DNA from: a virus
IMG/VR virus record: IMGVR_UViG_3300035670_000008
Coordinates: 1-64,000 of that record
Direction: 5' to 3' (one strand)
Length of the DNA stretch: 64,000 nt
Shown: piece by piece, positions 7,571-15,385 of the stretch
How the letters are laid out: the number at the start of each line of letters is the position of its first letter
How positions within the stretch are numbered: the stretch's first letter is position 1
Made by a program: the position numbers and the translations under genes
Notes under the pieces: generated by a model
Database searches by the model: none
Seen by the model: the letters and a program-made list of their open reading frames with translations, nothing else
Told to the model about the DNA's origin: nothing

Positions 7571-8032
7571 CTAAAAGAAGGCTACCCAAGATGCATGGCT
7601 GACATTGCCGGCGTCAATTTGTTTTCTTCCGGGCAGTGTTACGGTGGTGACGCCGCTTACTAGATACACCAGTCCATTGATGTCATCGTAGGAGCTGCCG
7701 TTGGAGTTGCTGTCATGGTAGTAAAGCTCTAGGTTTAGCTTGGTCTTGTAGTAGAAGTCTTTGCAGACTCTTTCCCACGCAGCTACGAGTTCTTTTATTT
7801 TCTCTTTGATTAACTTGTCCAACTTATCATCGGTGAGTTGTTCGTCATCAAGATCACCTACTAGCGCTTCTGCTAGGCTCTCTTCGTCGCCATATTCAAG
7901 CGCGATATAAAGAGTTTCTTCATCGTGATTCGCTAGGTATTTCTGTATGGTATCCCAGCCGTCTAACTGTAGGGACTCCAGCCACTTAGCCTCTGCTACC
8001 CAGCCGGAGCTGGCTCCGTATCCCATTCCCAT
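7571..8032 (-). CDS. Hypothetical protein, 153 aa
   Basis: The ATG at 8032 forms a TAATG overlap with the upstream stop, which is more convincing than a frame opening at 8104. The middle is an acidic helical stretch (DDEQLTDDKLDKLIK) and the end is beta-rich. No family recognised. Confidence 0.65.
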   Translation of the reverse strand: MGMGYGASSGWVAEAKWLESLQLDGWDTIQKYLANHDEETLYIALEYGDEESLAEALVGDLDDEQLTDDKLDKLIKEKIKELVAAWERVCKDFYYKTKLNLELYYHDSNSNGSSYDDINGLVYLVSGVTTVTLPGRKQIDAGNVSHASWVAFF

Positions 8033-8316
8033 TAATCTTCCTCCATTACTAAGCTTAATCGAATGTCGTCGGCTCCGTGGAGCTCGTCTGCTTTGACTGA
8101 CCACTCCTTCATCCCGTTGGGGGACTGGTGGAGATAGAAGGTGAAGCGGCGGGGGTCTTCTCCGTGTTCTTCGACAGTAACTTTACCGTTACTGAAGTCA
8201 ACTACGCGGGCGGGGATGGAAAAGATGCTTTCGTAGCCACCGCTGACGTAATCCCAGTCGGCGTAGATTAGGTGAACGGTGGCATGTAGATTATTCAAGT
8301 TGACTGTAGTTACCAT
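8032..8316 (-). CDS. Hypothetical beta-rich protein, 94 aa
   Basis: A short beta-rich sequence with no motif. Its start lies 32 nt downstream of one copy of the 29-nt motif (8348-8376), which is embedded in the gene before it, so it may be separately transcribed or regulated. Function unknown. Confidence 0.65.
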   Translation of the reverse strand: MVTTVNLNNLHATVHLIYADWDYVSGGYESIFSIPARVVDFSNGKVTVEEHGEDPRRFTFYLHQSPNGMKEWSVKADELHGADDIRLSLVMEED

Positions 8317-8319
8317 GGT

Positions 8320-8679
8320 TTAAAAGTCTTGTAAAGGTTCTTCTTCTGCTTGCTCTTTGCTTTTTTCTGTCGCTTCGCCGCAAAGGAAGTCTAATACTCC
8401 GTCTGAGAAGCCCACTTTAGTTAGCTGGAAGTATTGTTCTAAGAGCCTCCTCATAGAGGCTTTATCCTTTTCTTCTAACGGGTCAGTTAGAACATTAATG
8501 ATTTCTTCTGAGCCTACCTGCGCTACGGCAGCTTCAATCTCTTCTTTGCTATGGCCTAAGGCTTTGATAAGACACATCAGCTGGGCGCTCAGCACCATAT
8601 TCAGCAGCGCATCTTCGTAATAAGCAGTCTCCACCTGTTTCTGGCGGTGGCTAGCAGCGGTTAGGGTTTGTTTCTTCAC
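8320..8679 (-). CDS. Hypothetical helical protein, 119 aa
   Basis: The GTG at 8679 overlaps the TGA of the small gene at 8676-8834. The product is helical (LLNMVLSAQLMCLIKALG, EEIEAAVAQVG) and ends in an acidic tail. The codons for TEKSKEQA coincide with a 29-nt motif found elsewhere in non-coding DNA. Function unknown. Confidence 0.65.
   Translation of the reverse strand: MKKQTLTAASHRQKQVETAYYEDALLNMVLSAQLMCLIKALGHSKEEIEAAVAQVGSEEIINVLTDPLEEKDKASMRRLLEQYFQLTKVGFSDGVLDFLCGEATEKSKEQAEEEPLQDF
8348..8376 (-). promoter_or_regulatory. 29-nt conserved motif, copy 1
   Basis: Minus-strand form GAA-N6-GAAAAAAGC-N5-GCAAGC, with one mismatch in the last block. Twenty-six of 29 positions match the intergenic copy at 11687. 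It lies inside coding sequence, 32 nt before the start at 8316. Candidate phage promoter or RNA element. Confidence 0.45.
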
Positions 8680-8834
8680 TGTGAGTTTGACTCCTTTAAT
8701 AACCGAATGATTTCATCTAGCTTGTCCGCGCAAGCATCTACGTCGCTACGCAGCCGTCCAAGTTCTTCATGGATGTCTTGGTGGTGGAAGCGTAGCGGCA
8801 CCTGCAGGAGCTTTTTAAGTAGCTTCTTCTTCAT
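8676..8834 (-). CDS. Small hypothetical helical protein, 52 aa
   Basis: ATG at 8834 opens a 52-codon frame that ends in TGA overlapping the GTG of the next gene. The product begins MKKKLLKKLLQVPLRF, a strongly basic amphipathic segment, followed by a regular heptad-like helix (ELGRLRSDVDACADKL). It is the first gene of a leftward operon and divergent from the gene at 8871. Function unknown. Confidence 0.6.
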   Translation of the reverse strand: MKKKLLKKLLQVPLRFHHQDIHEELGRLRSDVDACADKLDEIIRLLKESNSQ

Positions 8835-8870
8835 TGTTATACTGGGATTGTACTTTCATTGGTTTTTAAC

Positions 8871-9167
8871 ATGGGTCACAAGGTTAAAGTAAGTGCGGTT
8901 CCTCTTGAAGGCTCGGAGATTGCCCAAGGGTTTGATGTTCATTTGTTTGTGGATGACCAGCCGTTTGAAGCTACAAAGCTGACGATTGTAGCTGAAGCAG
9001 GCCGAGCAGTGGTGAAAGCTATTGTAGAGTTTGGGATTAGCGAACTTGAGTTTGACGGCTACCCGGAGACTGCTTTCTTAGCGTTGGGCAGCGAGTCTAA
9101 GTTGACTGCTGAGGAGTATAAGAAAGCTGTGGAAGACCTCCGCCGAGCTGCTTTGGGTTTAGAGTAG
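8871..9167 (+). CDS. Hypothetical protein, 98 aa, single rightward gene
   Basis: ATG at 8871 (MGHKVKVSAVPLEG) is preferred to the in-frame TTG at 8859. An isolated rightward gene between leftward operons. The product is a small alpha/beta protein with an acidic C-terminal helix (TAEEYKKAVEDLRRAALGLE). About 36 nt separate it from the divergent gene at 8834, so promoters for both must be there. Confidence 0.6.
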   Translation: MGHKVKVSAVPLEGSEIAQGFDVHLFVDDQPFEATKLTIVAEAGRAVVKAIVEFGISELEFDGYPETAFLALGSESKLTAEEYKKAVEDLRRAALGLE

Positions 9168-9204
9168 AGCAACTTGAAGTTTTTGCGCATTGCGGCTTCT
9201 CTAT

Positions 9205-9501
9205 CTATTCCCATCGTTTCTGTCTCCATACATCTGTAATCGTTTGCTGGTGGTACCACTCCCAGATTGGTCGGCTGAAGTAGTAATTCCAGTCCAACTC
9301 AAAGCAGTAGCGGTCGTTCCGAATGGTTAGTGCTAAGTAAGATGGGTAGTCCAACCAACTATCAGACCAGCTGACCTTAAAGCAGACCCAACCAATCCAT
9401 AGCTGCGTCCAGGTGTAGCCATTGATAAAGGTCAGAGGGCCTAACTTCAAGGCGATACGGCCATCGCTACTTACTTTTAGAACGTTTTTAGCTTTACCCA
9501 T
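9205..9501 (-). CDS. Hypothetical Trp-rich protein, 98 aa
   Basis: ATG at 9501 (MGKAKNVLKVSSDG) overlaps the upstream gene by 8 nt. The protein is rich in Trp and Tyr (YTWTQLWIGWVCF, FELDWNYYF) and probably beta. Not recognised. Confidence 0.6.
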   Translation of the reverse strand: MGKAKNVLKVSSDGRIALKLGPLTFINGYTWTQLWIGWVCFKVSWSDSWLDYPSYLALTIRNDRYCFELDWNYYFSRPIWEWYHQQTITDVWRQKRWE

Positions 9502-9817
9502 TGCCGTACTCCCGGGCGCTGCCTTCGCAGTAATCCCATTCGTCTTTATACCCGTCATGCCCAAAGTTTTTGGGCTCTGGTCTGTACCGAGCTACCACGT
9601 ATTCCCCAGACTCCGTCCTGAATAGGACTTCGTTTTCAGTGCGGCTGCCGCGGGCATACTCTTCTAAGTCTGCTTCTGCCAGTAGGGTGACGACGTTGTA
9701 AGCAGTCTTTCCTAAGAATTCCCCCCGCAGTAACCAGCTGTAGGGTTTGGAGGAGCCGGGCAGCCCATTGGGGAAGTGGATAAGTTGTTTACCGTTGGCT
9801 AAGTTAATCGTTTCCAT
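9494..9817 (-). CDS. Hypothetical protein, 107 aa
   Basis: A small protein starting METINLANGKQLIHF. It overlaps its upstream neighbour by 14 nt, in keeping with the operon. No motif recognised. Confidence 0.65.
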   Translation of the reverse strand: METINLANGKQLIHFPNGLPGSSKPYSWLLRGEFLGKTAYNVVTLLAEADLEEYARGSRTENEVLFRTESGEYVVARYRPEPKNFGHDGYKDEWDYCEGSAREYGNG

Positions 9818-10238
9818 GTTCGTGTTCCTCCAGTTTCTGTAGTAGGTCTTTTACGTTACCTAAGGCTGCCCAAATCTCTTCGTCGCTGTACTTTAGGTGT
9901 ATAACAATTTGAAGGTCACCGTCATCATAGACCTTTAGTGCGGAGCTGCCAATTCGGTACTCTGGCTCGAAGTTCGTTAAAGGCGGGAGTTGATCTTCTT
10001 TCTCTTTGTAGTCTGCATCTTCATCTATGGCCAGTAGCTCCCAACTGACTCCGTATAAGTCTTCGGCCTTGAAGTACTGGACTTCTTTTAAGAACTTGCT
10101 GACTCTTAAGGCTTTTTCTAATGTTGCCCTGGGTAAGTCACACTCAATGTAATCGGGGGTAGAACCCCACTCGATGTTGCTGTAGGTGACGGCTGTAACG
10201 ACGACAGTGTTAATTTTGAATTTGTAGAATTGTTCCAT
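9804..10238 (-). CDS. Hypothetical protein, 144 aa
   Basis: ATG at 10238 (MEQFYKFKIN) leaves a 4-nt gap after the BRO gene, while the longer frame from 10268 would overlap it. Acidic alpha/beta protein ending in EEHEHGND. Function unknown. Confidence 0.65.
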   Translation of the reverse strand: MEQFYKFKINTVVVTAVTYSNIEWGSTPDYIECDLPRATLEKALRVSKFLKEVQYFKAEDLYGVSWELLAIDEDADYKEKEDQLPPLTNFEPEYRIGSSALKVYDDGDLQIVIHLKYSDEEIWAALGNVKDLLQKLEEHEHGND

Positions 10239-10242
10239 AACT

Positions 10243-10977
10243 TTACATTTCAACAATTGAAGCGTCACTGTAGATAATCAAGGCGATGGCATAGAGCTTG
10301 TCAATCACCCCAACCTCTTCAGCGTATTCGCAGACGGTCTTGCCTTGGTTCTTGGCGCGGGCTACCAAATCAACGTGGTGCCGGTAGCGGTACTCTTTAT
10401 ACAGATTTCGCCATAGGTTTTGATAAGACTCGCCGGTGCGGTAAGCGTAGCCACGGATAACTTCGTTTAAGCAGGAGCGAATGGATTTTTCAGGAACTTC
10501 TTCCGTAGCCGGGGGTAACTGTTTGAGTTCTTCATCGACCTTGGCAAAGCGCTGCTCGATGATGGCTAACTTCATGCTGTGTTCGGTCAACCGCTTTTCG
10601 TGGTCTACCAATACCTGTGCTGACTGAAGCACTACTTCTGCTGTTGACAGTGGTTGAATTTGGTAGCTTCCAGTTTTACGGATGGAAGGCAGCACCTCTT
10701 GTACTACCCAGTCTTGAAAAGGCCCAGCTTGGGGTTTGCGTGAAGTAAGGACAAGTCGGTAAAGCCCAGACTCTGAAATGTAGACGGTGTCAGGGTTATC
10801 GACACCCTCGGTATTACCGATGGTCTTTTCGTAATCTTTTAGGCGGCTGTAGGCGTCACTATAATTCTTGATTTCCAGTACACGACAAACGTCTGCTCCT
10901 AGAAACCAAGGCTCGCCGTCAATAGTGATAACGCGTACTTCTTGGGTGTTGAATTGGAAAGTTGTTAGATTTGTCAT
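10243..10977 (-). CDS. BRO-N domain protein (phage antirepressor type), copy 2
   Basis: Clear paralogue of the gene at 3997-4821. Residues 1-105 form the BRO-N domain (VITIDGEPWFLGADVCRVLE, VYISESGLYRLVL, FQDWVVQEVLPSIRKTGSYQ), a coiled coil follows, and the C-terminal domain is almost the same (GESYQNLWRNLYKEY, RHHVDLVARAKNQ). Likely a DNA-binding regulator. It follows the BRO-N/nuclease fusion gene in one operon, and both share a leader segment (AACCATTAAACC). The duplication supports recent spread within this genome. Confidence 0.85.
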   Translation of the reverse strand: MTNLTTFQFNTQEVRVITIDGEPWFLGADVCRVLEIKNYSDAYSRLKDYEKTIGNTEGVDNPDTVYISESGLYRLVLTSRKPQAGPFQDWVVQEVLPSIRKTGSYQIQPLSTAEVVLQSAQVLVDHEKRLTEHSMKLAIIEQRFAKVDEELKQLPPATEEVPEKSIRSCLNEVIRGYAYRTGESYQNLWRNLYKEYRYRHHVDLVARAKNQGKTVCEYAEEVGVIDKLYAIALIIYSDASIVEM

Positions 10978-11005
10978 AGGATTCCTTAGAAAGGTTTAAT
11001 GGTTC

Positions 11006-11611
11006 TTACGCATAAATTTTTTCAATCAATTGGTTGATTACAGCGCCAATACAGAAACCTTTTTCTTGGGGCTCATACCGAATCCAAGAGCAGCCAAGAA
11101 TACTCGTAATACAATCCTGACGCTCAATGTCTTTTTTGGTTCGATAGCTATGATACGGCTCATCGCACTCAACGGCGATACGGTGCTGAGGGAAGTAAAG
11201 GTCAATTCGATAGCCTGAAACGAAAAACTGTTCAATTGGGTTTAAGTGTTGAAAAGCAGACTTAATAATTCGGAGTGTGTCGGCTTCAATAGAAGAACGA
11301 TGTATGTTTAGGTTTATACCTAGCTGCTCTGCTACCAAACGAGCCTTTGGTTTTCGTGACTTTTGTAGTAATTGTTTTACGCCCGGTTCCCAAATCACAG
11401 TTATAAGTTGGGGTCCACCAAGGGTCTCCACTAACTGGAGACCCTTCCACTCTTCATCAATACTTCGTGCTAGCCGCGATCCATCGCTCTCTGCTTCTAG
11501 TACAGTGGCTAAGTCAGTAGCTACCACACCAAAATCAAATGTGCCCTCTGGGTGTTTAACGAATCGAACTTCTTGTTGGTCAAAGTGTTGAGCGATTAAT
11601 TCAATTGTCAT
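11006..11611 (-). CDS. BRO-N-like protein fused to PD-(D/E)XK nuclease-like domain
   Basis: The N-terminal 95 residues look like a divergent BRO-N domain (FDFGVVATDLATVLEA, then a helix with KQLLQKSRKPKA). From residue about 130, RIDLYFPQHRIAVECDEPYH, an IERQ segment and LGCSWIRYEP match a PD-(D/E)XK fold seen in viral MSV199/DUF559-like proteins. D137 and E148 with D150/E151 are the likely metal ligands. A DNA-cutting regulator or mobile endonuclease is plausible. The gene begins 76 nt after an intergenic copy of the 29-nt motif. Confidence 0.65.
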   Translation of the reverse strand: MTIELIAQHFDQQEVRFVKHPEGTFDFGVVATDLATVLEAESDGSRLARSIDEEWKGLQLVETLGGPQLITVIWEPGVKQLLQKSRKPKARLVAEQLGINLNIHRSSIEADTLRIIKSAFQHLNPIEQFFVSGYRIDLYFPQHRIAVECDEPYHSYRTKKDIERQDCITSILGCSWIRYEPQEKGFCIGAVINQLIEKIYA

Positions 11612-11686
11612 TGAATACCTCCGAAAGGTTTAATGGTTTTCTTCTCTTCAAAGGGTGTCCACATTATGGACGTCCTTAGCTAGTTT

Positions 11687-11715
11687 GCTTTCTTTTTGCT
11701 TTTTTCAGTCGCTTC
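11687..11715 (-). promoter_or_regulatory. 29-nt conserved motif, copy 2 (intergenic)
   Basis: On the minus strand GAAGCGACT, then GAAAAAAGC, then 5 nt and GAAAGC. It lies directly after the terminator at 11721-11748 and before the start at 11611, the position expected for a promoter. The GAAAAAAGC-to-GAAAGC part is identical to the copy at 32738. Confidence 0.6.
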
Positions 11716-11720
11716 AATAG

Positions 11721-11748
11721 AAAAAGCTGCCCACCGAAGCGGGCAGCT
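11721..11748 (-). terminator. Intrinsic terminator
   Basis: Arms AGCTGCCC (11725-11732) and GGGCAGCT (11741-11748) with an 8-nt loop are followed on the minus strand by a U-tract (TTTTTC). It ends the operon whose last gene is 11802-12407. Confidence 0.85.
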
Positions 11749-11801
11749 ACCATACATACACAATTACCCACCGATATGAGGCCTCGGACGCGGGCCAGCG
11801 A

Positions 11802-12407
11802 TTAGGCTAAGTGCAGCTTGCGAGTCAACCACTTATACGCGGCGAATAGTCGGTAGCCAACTCGGAACTTCGCCGTTTCAGCTTCTATAAGCATGGTTGT
11901 AGCTAACTTCTGCTTGAAGATATCTGTGTACCGATAGACCTTGATGGGGTCTTTGCCACTGTCGTGGGCTGTGGCAGCTTCAGCAAAGGTATCAAACTTC
12001 TGCCGGTGCGTAGCTACACCGTAGATTAACTCCAGCGCGTTGTAGATTCCATAGTCAACTGCGAAGTGTGGTTTTTCACCAGGCCAGTTGAGCCCTTCGT
12101 AGCCCCGCTGCCACAACGGACGGACGCCCAGCTTCTTATTGGTCAACGAAGCCAGCACCCAGTCGAGCAGCACGATATTGGTGTCGGGCCAGTAGTAGCA
12201 GGTGCCTCCGTAGACTTCTGAGTACCACCAGAACCACCGCCCGATCCATAGTTTCTGTAACCACTGTGGCATCCCACCTACGATGTCGGGGTCGTAGATT
12301 AGGGGGCTGACGCTGGCATAAAGGTCGTCTTCAATCTTAACGATGTAGCCTGGGTACTCTGGTTCAATCTTCCCGCAGCACACGACGATTTCTGCTTTAG
12401 TTTCCAT
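11802..12407 (-). CDS. Hypothetical Trp-rich protein, 201 aa
   Basis: The N-terminal part is beta-like with CCGK. The middle has WIGRWFWWYSEVYGG and many Trp and Tyr residues. The end is a basic helix (LFAAYKWLTRKLHLA). Last gene of a leftward operon and directly followed by a strong terminator. Not recognised. Confidence 0.65.
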   Translation of the reverse strand: METKAEIVVCCGKIEPEYPGYIVKIEDDLYASVSPLIYDPDIVGGMPQWLQKLWIGRWFWWYSEVYGGTCYYWPDTNIVLLDWVLASLTNKKLGVRPLWQRGYEGLNWPGEKPHFAVDYGIYNALELIYGVATHRQKFDTFAEAATAHDSGKDPIKVYRYTDIFKQKLATTMLIEAETAKFRVGYRLFAAYKWLTRKLHLA

Positions 12408-12816
12408 CTTTTGTTTCCTCCTGGATGCTTTTCTTGCTGTAGCTGCGCAGGCGCTGCTTCAGGGATTTATCCCAGTCGCCTATCTGCTGTTGCTTGTTGT
12501 TGATGATTCTGTTCAGGTGACGTTCGATTGGCTTAGCAACGTTCTCAAAGAACCACTGGCGCATGACCTCAGCAGGTAACAAAGGCGACTTAGCTAATAA
12601 ATCTACTGTCACTGGCTGCAGCCGGATAAAGACTTCTTCATCCAGCTGTAGGTACAGCACGCCGGGATAGACATTGGTAAAGGCAATCTTGCCGCAGACT
12701 TTTTCGTAATCGGCTCCTAAGGCTTCTCTATATTGTTCAAGAAACCTTTTTAGGTATAGCTCCGCTACCTCGGTGAGTTGGCGCTGCTCGATTTCATAAT
12801 CAAATATATCTAGCAT
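12397..12816 (-). CDS. Hypothetical helical protein, 139 aa
   Basis: Helical, charged product that overlaps both neighbours by 1-11 nt in the operon. The C-terminus is strongly charged (KSIQEETKDGN). No domain recognised. Confidence 0.65.
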   Translation of the reverse strand: MLDIFDYEIEQRQLTEVAELYLKRFLEQYREALGADYEKVCGKIAFTNVYPGVLYLQLDEEVFIRLQPVTVDLLAKSPLLPAEVMRQWFFENVAKPIERHLNRIINNKQQQIGDWDKSLKQRLRSYSKKSIQEETKDGN

Positions 12817-13040
12817 CAGCTTGCTTTCTGTGATTGGTTTTCATAGACGTAGCGGGCGGCGTACTTGATTTCCAACGCGCCCAAGAAGGGATAGTCGTCC
12901 AACAACGTGCCGAAGCTTTCACCTCGAAGGAGTAGACTGCCAATATGGTGGACGGTAACGCGCGTGTTAGGGAATGTTACCGCCCCGCCCATTACGTCTG
13001 GGTCGGAGCTAAGTGTATCTAACCAGCTGTAGTAGCTCAA
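12816..13040 (-). CDS. DUF433 family protein (antitoxin-like)
   Basis: Residues after LSYYSWL read LSSDPDVMGGAVTF, NTRVTVHHIGSLLLRGES and LLDDYPFLGALEIKYAARY. This is the DUF433 pattern (DP-MGG, TR, DYP-L, A--Y) known from small VapB-like antitoxins of bacteria, often in cyanobacteria. A TTG start at 13040 gives a TTGA overlap with the upstream stop. ATG at 13079 is the alternative. No toxin partner with a PIN domain is visible next to it. Confidence 0.65.
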   Translation of the reverse strand: MSYYSWLDTLSSDPDVMGGAVTFPNTRVTVHHIGSLLLRGESFGTLLDDYPFLGALEIKYAARYVYENQSQKAS

Positions 13041-13222
13041 TCTTTCCGTTCCTTTAGGTATTGTATTTGTTCTAACCATTGCCTTAGCAGTTCTTCTTTC
13101 CACTCCAGGTCGTTTATCCTGTCTTCTAGACTGTCGATGTGGCATATCAGCTTGAGTAGCACTGCGCCTACGAGTATGACCAGATACAGAAAGATGATGG
13201 TTAGTCTTACTTCAACGGTCAT
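13037..13222 (-). CDS. Small membrane protein with coiled coil (spanin-like shape), 61 aa
   Basis: ATG at 13222 overlaps the upstream stop as ATGA. One hydrophobic segment (LTIIFLYLVILVGAVLL, residues about 7-23) is followed by a charged coiled coil (SLEDRINDLEWKEELL). This topology fits an inner-membrane anchor such as an Rz-type spanin, but there is no lysis gene nearby, so the role is open. Confidence 0.55.
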   Translation of the reverse strand: MTVEVRLTIIFLYLVILVGAVLLKLICHIDSLEDRINDLEWKEELLRQWLEQIQYLKERKD

Positions 13223-13491
13223 TGCCACCCGCCAAATCTATCTTCTAGGTAGCTTACTAGCCGACGGATAAAGTCTTCGTCGAATTGCTTTGTCCAACTG
13301 AATTCGTTGGCTTTAGCAGTTAGGTCATAAGCAGTGATGGAGCTGTTAATCTCTTGTTGTTCCTCTTCGGTGACGTTGCAGCATTCAATATACTTATCCA
13401 CCTTGACGGATAGAATAATCACCAAGTACAGCAGCGAGTAGAGTTCTTCTTCTAGTTCTTCGGTAGTGGTTTTGTCTAGAGCAATAATCAT
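13219..13491 (-). CDS. Hypothetical protein, 90 aa
   Basis: Helical product with a mildly hydrophobic stretch (LYSLLYLVIILSVKV), perhaps one membrane helix, followed by a polar part. Its neighbour at 13222 is also membrane-anchored, so the pair could act together. Not recognised. Confidence 0.6.
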   Translation of the reverse strand: MIIALDKTTTEELEEELYSLLYLVIILSVKVDKYIECCNVTEEEQQEINSSITAYDLTAKANEFSWTKQFDEDFIRRLVSYLEDRFGGWQ

Positions 13492-13493
13492 AG

Positions 13494-13883
13494 TTAATAA
13501 AGCTGGACAGTCTTCCAGTTGATAGCTTCCATTTCTTCAAATATATCGCGTAGCTGCCGCGCCCATTCTTCTTTAGTGATGTCCCGGCAGGCACCATCGA
13601 ACCAGTCCATAAACCAGTATTCAATCTTACCGTTAGGGAAGAAGCGGATTTGGTCGCTAGGGCCGCCGTAGCTCAGCATATAACTGTAGTAGCCGCACTC
13701 TTGCCATTCAAAGGTTCCAGGTTCGATATACTCAAAGTCCAAACCGTATTCGTGAAAGGGCGGCAGATTGTGTTCCTGGCTCCCTTCCGTTAAGACATCG
13801 ATGTCGTTTAGATACAACTCGATGTCAGCTTTTACTTTGGCTAGTTCATCGTCAATTCTCTGCTCGCAAGTTCGTTCTGACAT
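13494..13883 (-). CDS. Hypothetical protein, 129 aa
   Basis: Starts MSERTCEQRIDDEL with a helical N-terminus, then an aromatic acidic middle (FHEYGLDFEYIEPGTFEW). It overlaps the phosphoesterase gene by 43 nt. No known family seen. Confidence 0.65.
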   Translation of the reverse strand: MSERTCEQRIDDELAKVKADIELYLNDIDVLTEGSQEHNLPPFHEYGLDFEYIEPGTFEWQECGYYSYMLSYGGPSDQIRFFPNGKIEYWFMDWFDGACRDITKEEWARQLRDIFEEMEAINWKTVQLY

Positions 13884-14455
13884 AATTCATCTTCGATGCG
13901 GGTGCGTAGTTTTACTTTCTTCTGTAGGGCTAGCCGGACGATATCGTCTAGCTTAGATACGACCTTACCGGTGGCGTCCACACCTACGTCCACCGCTCGG
14001 TATTCATCTAGGGGACTTCTACGTCCATGAAGGTGCCCGAAAAGATGGACTGAGCCATCCATCATGCCATACCAATCTAGGATAGGGTAGTGCATCATGA
14101 CCAGCCGGGTGGGCGGCAGGCCTTCTTTCTTGTAAGTGAACGTATGGTAGTCCACGATATTAACGAAGCAGGCTTTGAACTTGCCCCTGTCTCTAAAGCT
14201 TCGGTCATGGTTGCCAGCCACTAGAAACTTACTGCCGTTGAGGGCGTTCAGGATTTCTACCGTCCTTGGTAGGTTATAGAAGGAAACGTCCCCTAGGATA
14301 TAAACGAAGTCTTCCGGCTGGACGGTAGAGTTCCACTCGGCAATCATACCTACCGTCATACCATCAACGGTGAGGTACTTGCCTCGGGTGTGGGCACAGT
14401 AGTTAAGGATGCTCCGCTGCCCAAAGTGGAGGTCGGAGGTGATGTAGGTTTGCAT
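13841..14455 (-). CDS. Calcineurin-like metallophosphoesterase, 204 aa
   Basis: All core motifs of the family are in order: TSDLHFG (D8, H10), ILGDVSF, GNHDRSF, MMHYPILDW and LFGHLHGR. These coordinate two metal ions that hydrolyse phosphoesters. The natural substrate in phages is usually unknown (nucleotides, DNA ends or second messengers). It is the first gene after the DNA-binding protein at 14459 in a leftward operon. A second, unrelated-length phosphoesterase is at 60920. Confidence 0.9.
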   Translation of the reverse strand: MQTYITSDLHFGQRSILNYCAHTRGKYLTVDGMTVGMIAEWNSTVQPEDFVYILGDVSFYNLPRTVEILNALNGSKFLVAGNHDRSFRDRGKFKACFVNIVDYHTFTYKKEGLPPTRLVMMHYPILDWYGMMDGSVHLFGHLHGRRSPLDEYRAVDVGVDATGKVVSKLDDIVRLALQKKVKLRTRIEDELCQNELASRELTMN

Positions 14456-14458
14456 AAC

Positions 14459-15196
14459 TTAGCGGAAGTAAGAGTGAATAACTTCGTCTAGCTGCTCATT
14501 AACAGCGTAATGCTTAACATCATACTTGCCAATTCTCTCTTTGAATGCTGGCTCCAAGTAACGAGACACGTATCGTCCTAAAGCACTTCCAGTCCCTATC
14601 CTTTCTACACTGTAACCAAGTTCCTTAGCCCGTACTTTTACAATGGTGTACTCGATCTTCTGCCCACCTAATAGCTTTTGATTTCGCATCAACTCTAGGT
14701 CGTCAGTTAAGGCATCCTCCAACAGAAGTTTAAGGTGCGGTTTAACTTGTAAGGTTGGGATTACGGCGGCGGCATTAATGTAGTCGATTATATCCCGCTG
14801 GGGCAATGCAGGTGGTTGTGCGTCTTCCGGCTTTGTCTTCAGTTTGTTTAGAATCTGCTCTAAACCAAAGGCACCAAAGGTACGCATTAAGGCTTTCGCA
14901 CCAGGGGCTTTGGCTTTTGACTCGTAGGCAAAGTATTCGAGCACTAAGATTGCAGCTACTGGAGTGAAGCCGTTTTCGGATAAGTCTGCGGCTTCAAACC
15001 CATGCTGTACAAGCCTTTCAGCTAATTTTTGTGAGCTAAAGTCTGCACCTCGAATGATAGACATATCATTCACATCAGCCATACGAGCTACGCCACGAAT
15101 GGATAAGTTTCCATTCGGCATAGCTTCATTAGAGATTAGACTGAACAACGCGGCGGGGGTATTAATTAAGCCGAAGCTAGGTAATGAATTAGTCAT
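14459..15196 (-). CDS. Cyanobacterial/phage DNA-binding regulator-like protein, 245 aa
   Basis: The segment SIRGVARMADVNDMSIIRG looks like a helix-turn-helix. GFEAADLSENGFTPVAAILVLEYFAYESK and ALMRTFGAFGLEQIL resemble proteins common in filamentous cyanobacteria and their phages, which I recall as antirepressor-like. The C-terminal part (ELGYSVERIGTGSALGRYVSR) is probably a second DNA-binding or winged-helix domain. It follows a strong terminator. Host assignment to cyanobacteria leans partly on this gene. Confidence 0.65.
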   Translation of the reverse strand: MTNSLPSFGLINTPAALFSLISNEAMPNGNLSIRGVARMADVNDMSIIRGADFSSQKLAERLVQHGFEAADLSENGFTPVAAILVLEYFAYESKAKAPGAKALMRTFGAFGLEQILNKLKTKPEDAQPPALPQRDIIDYINAAAVIPTLQVKPHLKLLLEDALTDDLELMRNQKLLGGQKIEYTIVKVRAKELGYSVERIGTGSALGRYVSRYLEPAFKERIGKYDVKHYAVNEQLDEVIHSYFR

Positions 15197-15218
15197 ACTG
15201 ATTTAGTTGATGGGTAAA

Positions 15219-15247
15219 CAAAAAAAAGCGGTGGTTAAGACCGCTTT
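15219..15247 (-). terminator. Intrinsic terminator
   Basis: Arms AAAGCGGT (15225-15232) and ACCGCTTT (15240-15247) with a 7-nt loop. On the minus strand they are followed by nine T residues. It terminates leftward transcription before the gene starting at 15196. Confidence 0.9.
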
Positions 15248-15289
15248 ATACTAACGTTCGATAAATGGGTGTAAGCATTACTTACATCC

Positions 15290-15385
15290 TTATTCTTCTT
15301 CTTCTCGGGTGCTTAGAGTTAACTTAAAGGGAACGTATATTACCCGTACCCTAGTTAAAGCTTTCTTACCTATGGGGACAAGCAT
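15290..15385 (-). CDS. Possible 31-aa small protein
   Basis: ATG at 15385 opens a short frame with product MLVPIGKKALTRVRV..., ending in four Glu. GGGGACA upstream could be a ribosome binding site. That site and the ATG lie in the left arm and loop of a 27-nt hairpin, so translation might be controlled by folding. Only the coding look and position support it. Confidence 0.3.
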   Translation of the reverse strand: MLVPIGKKALTRVRVIYVPFKLTLSTREEEE

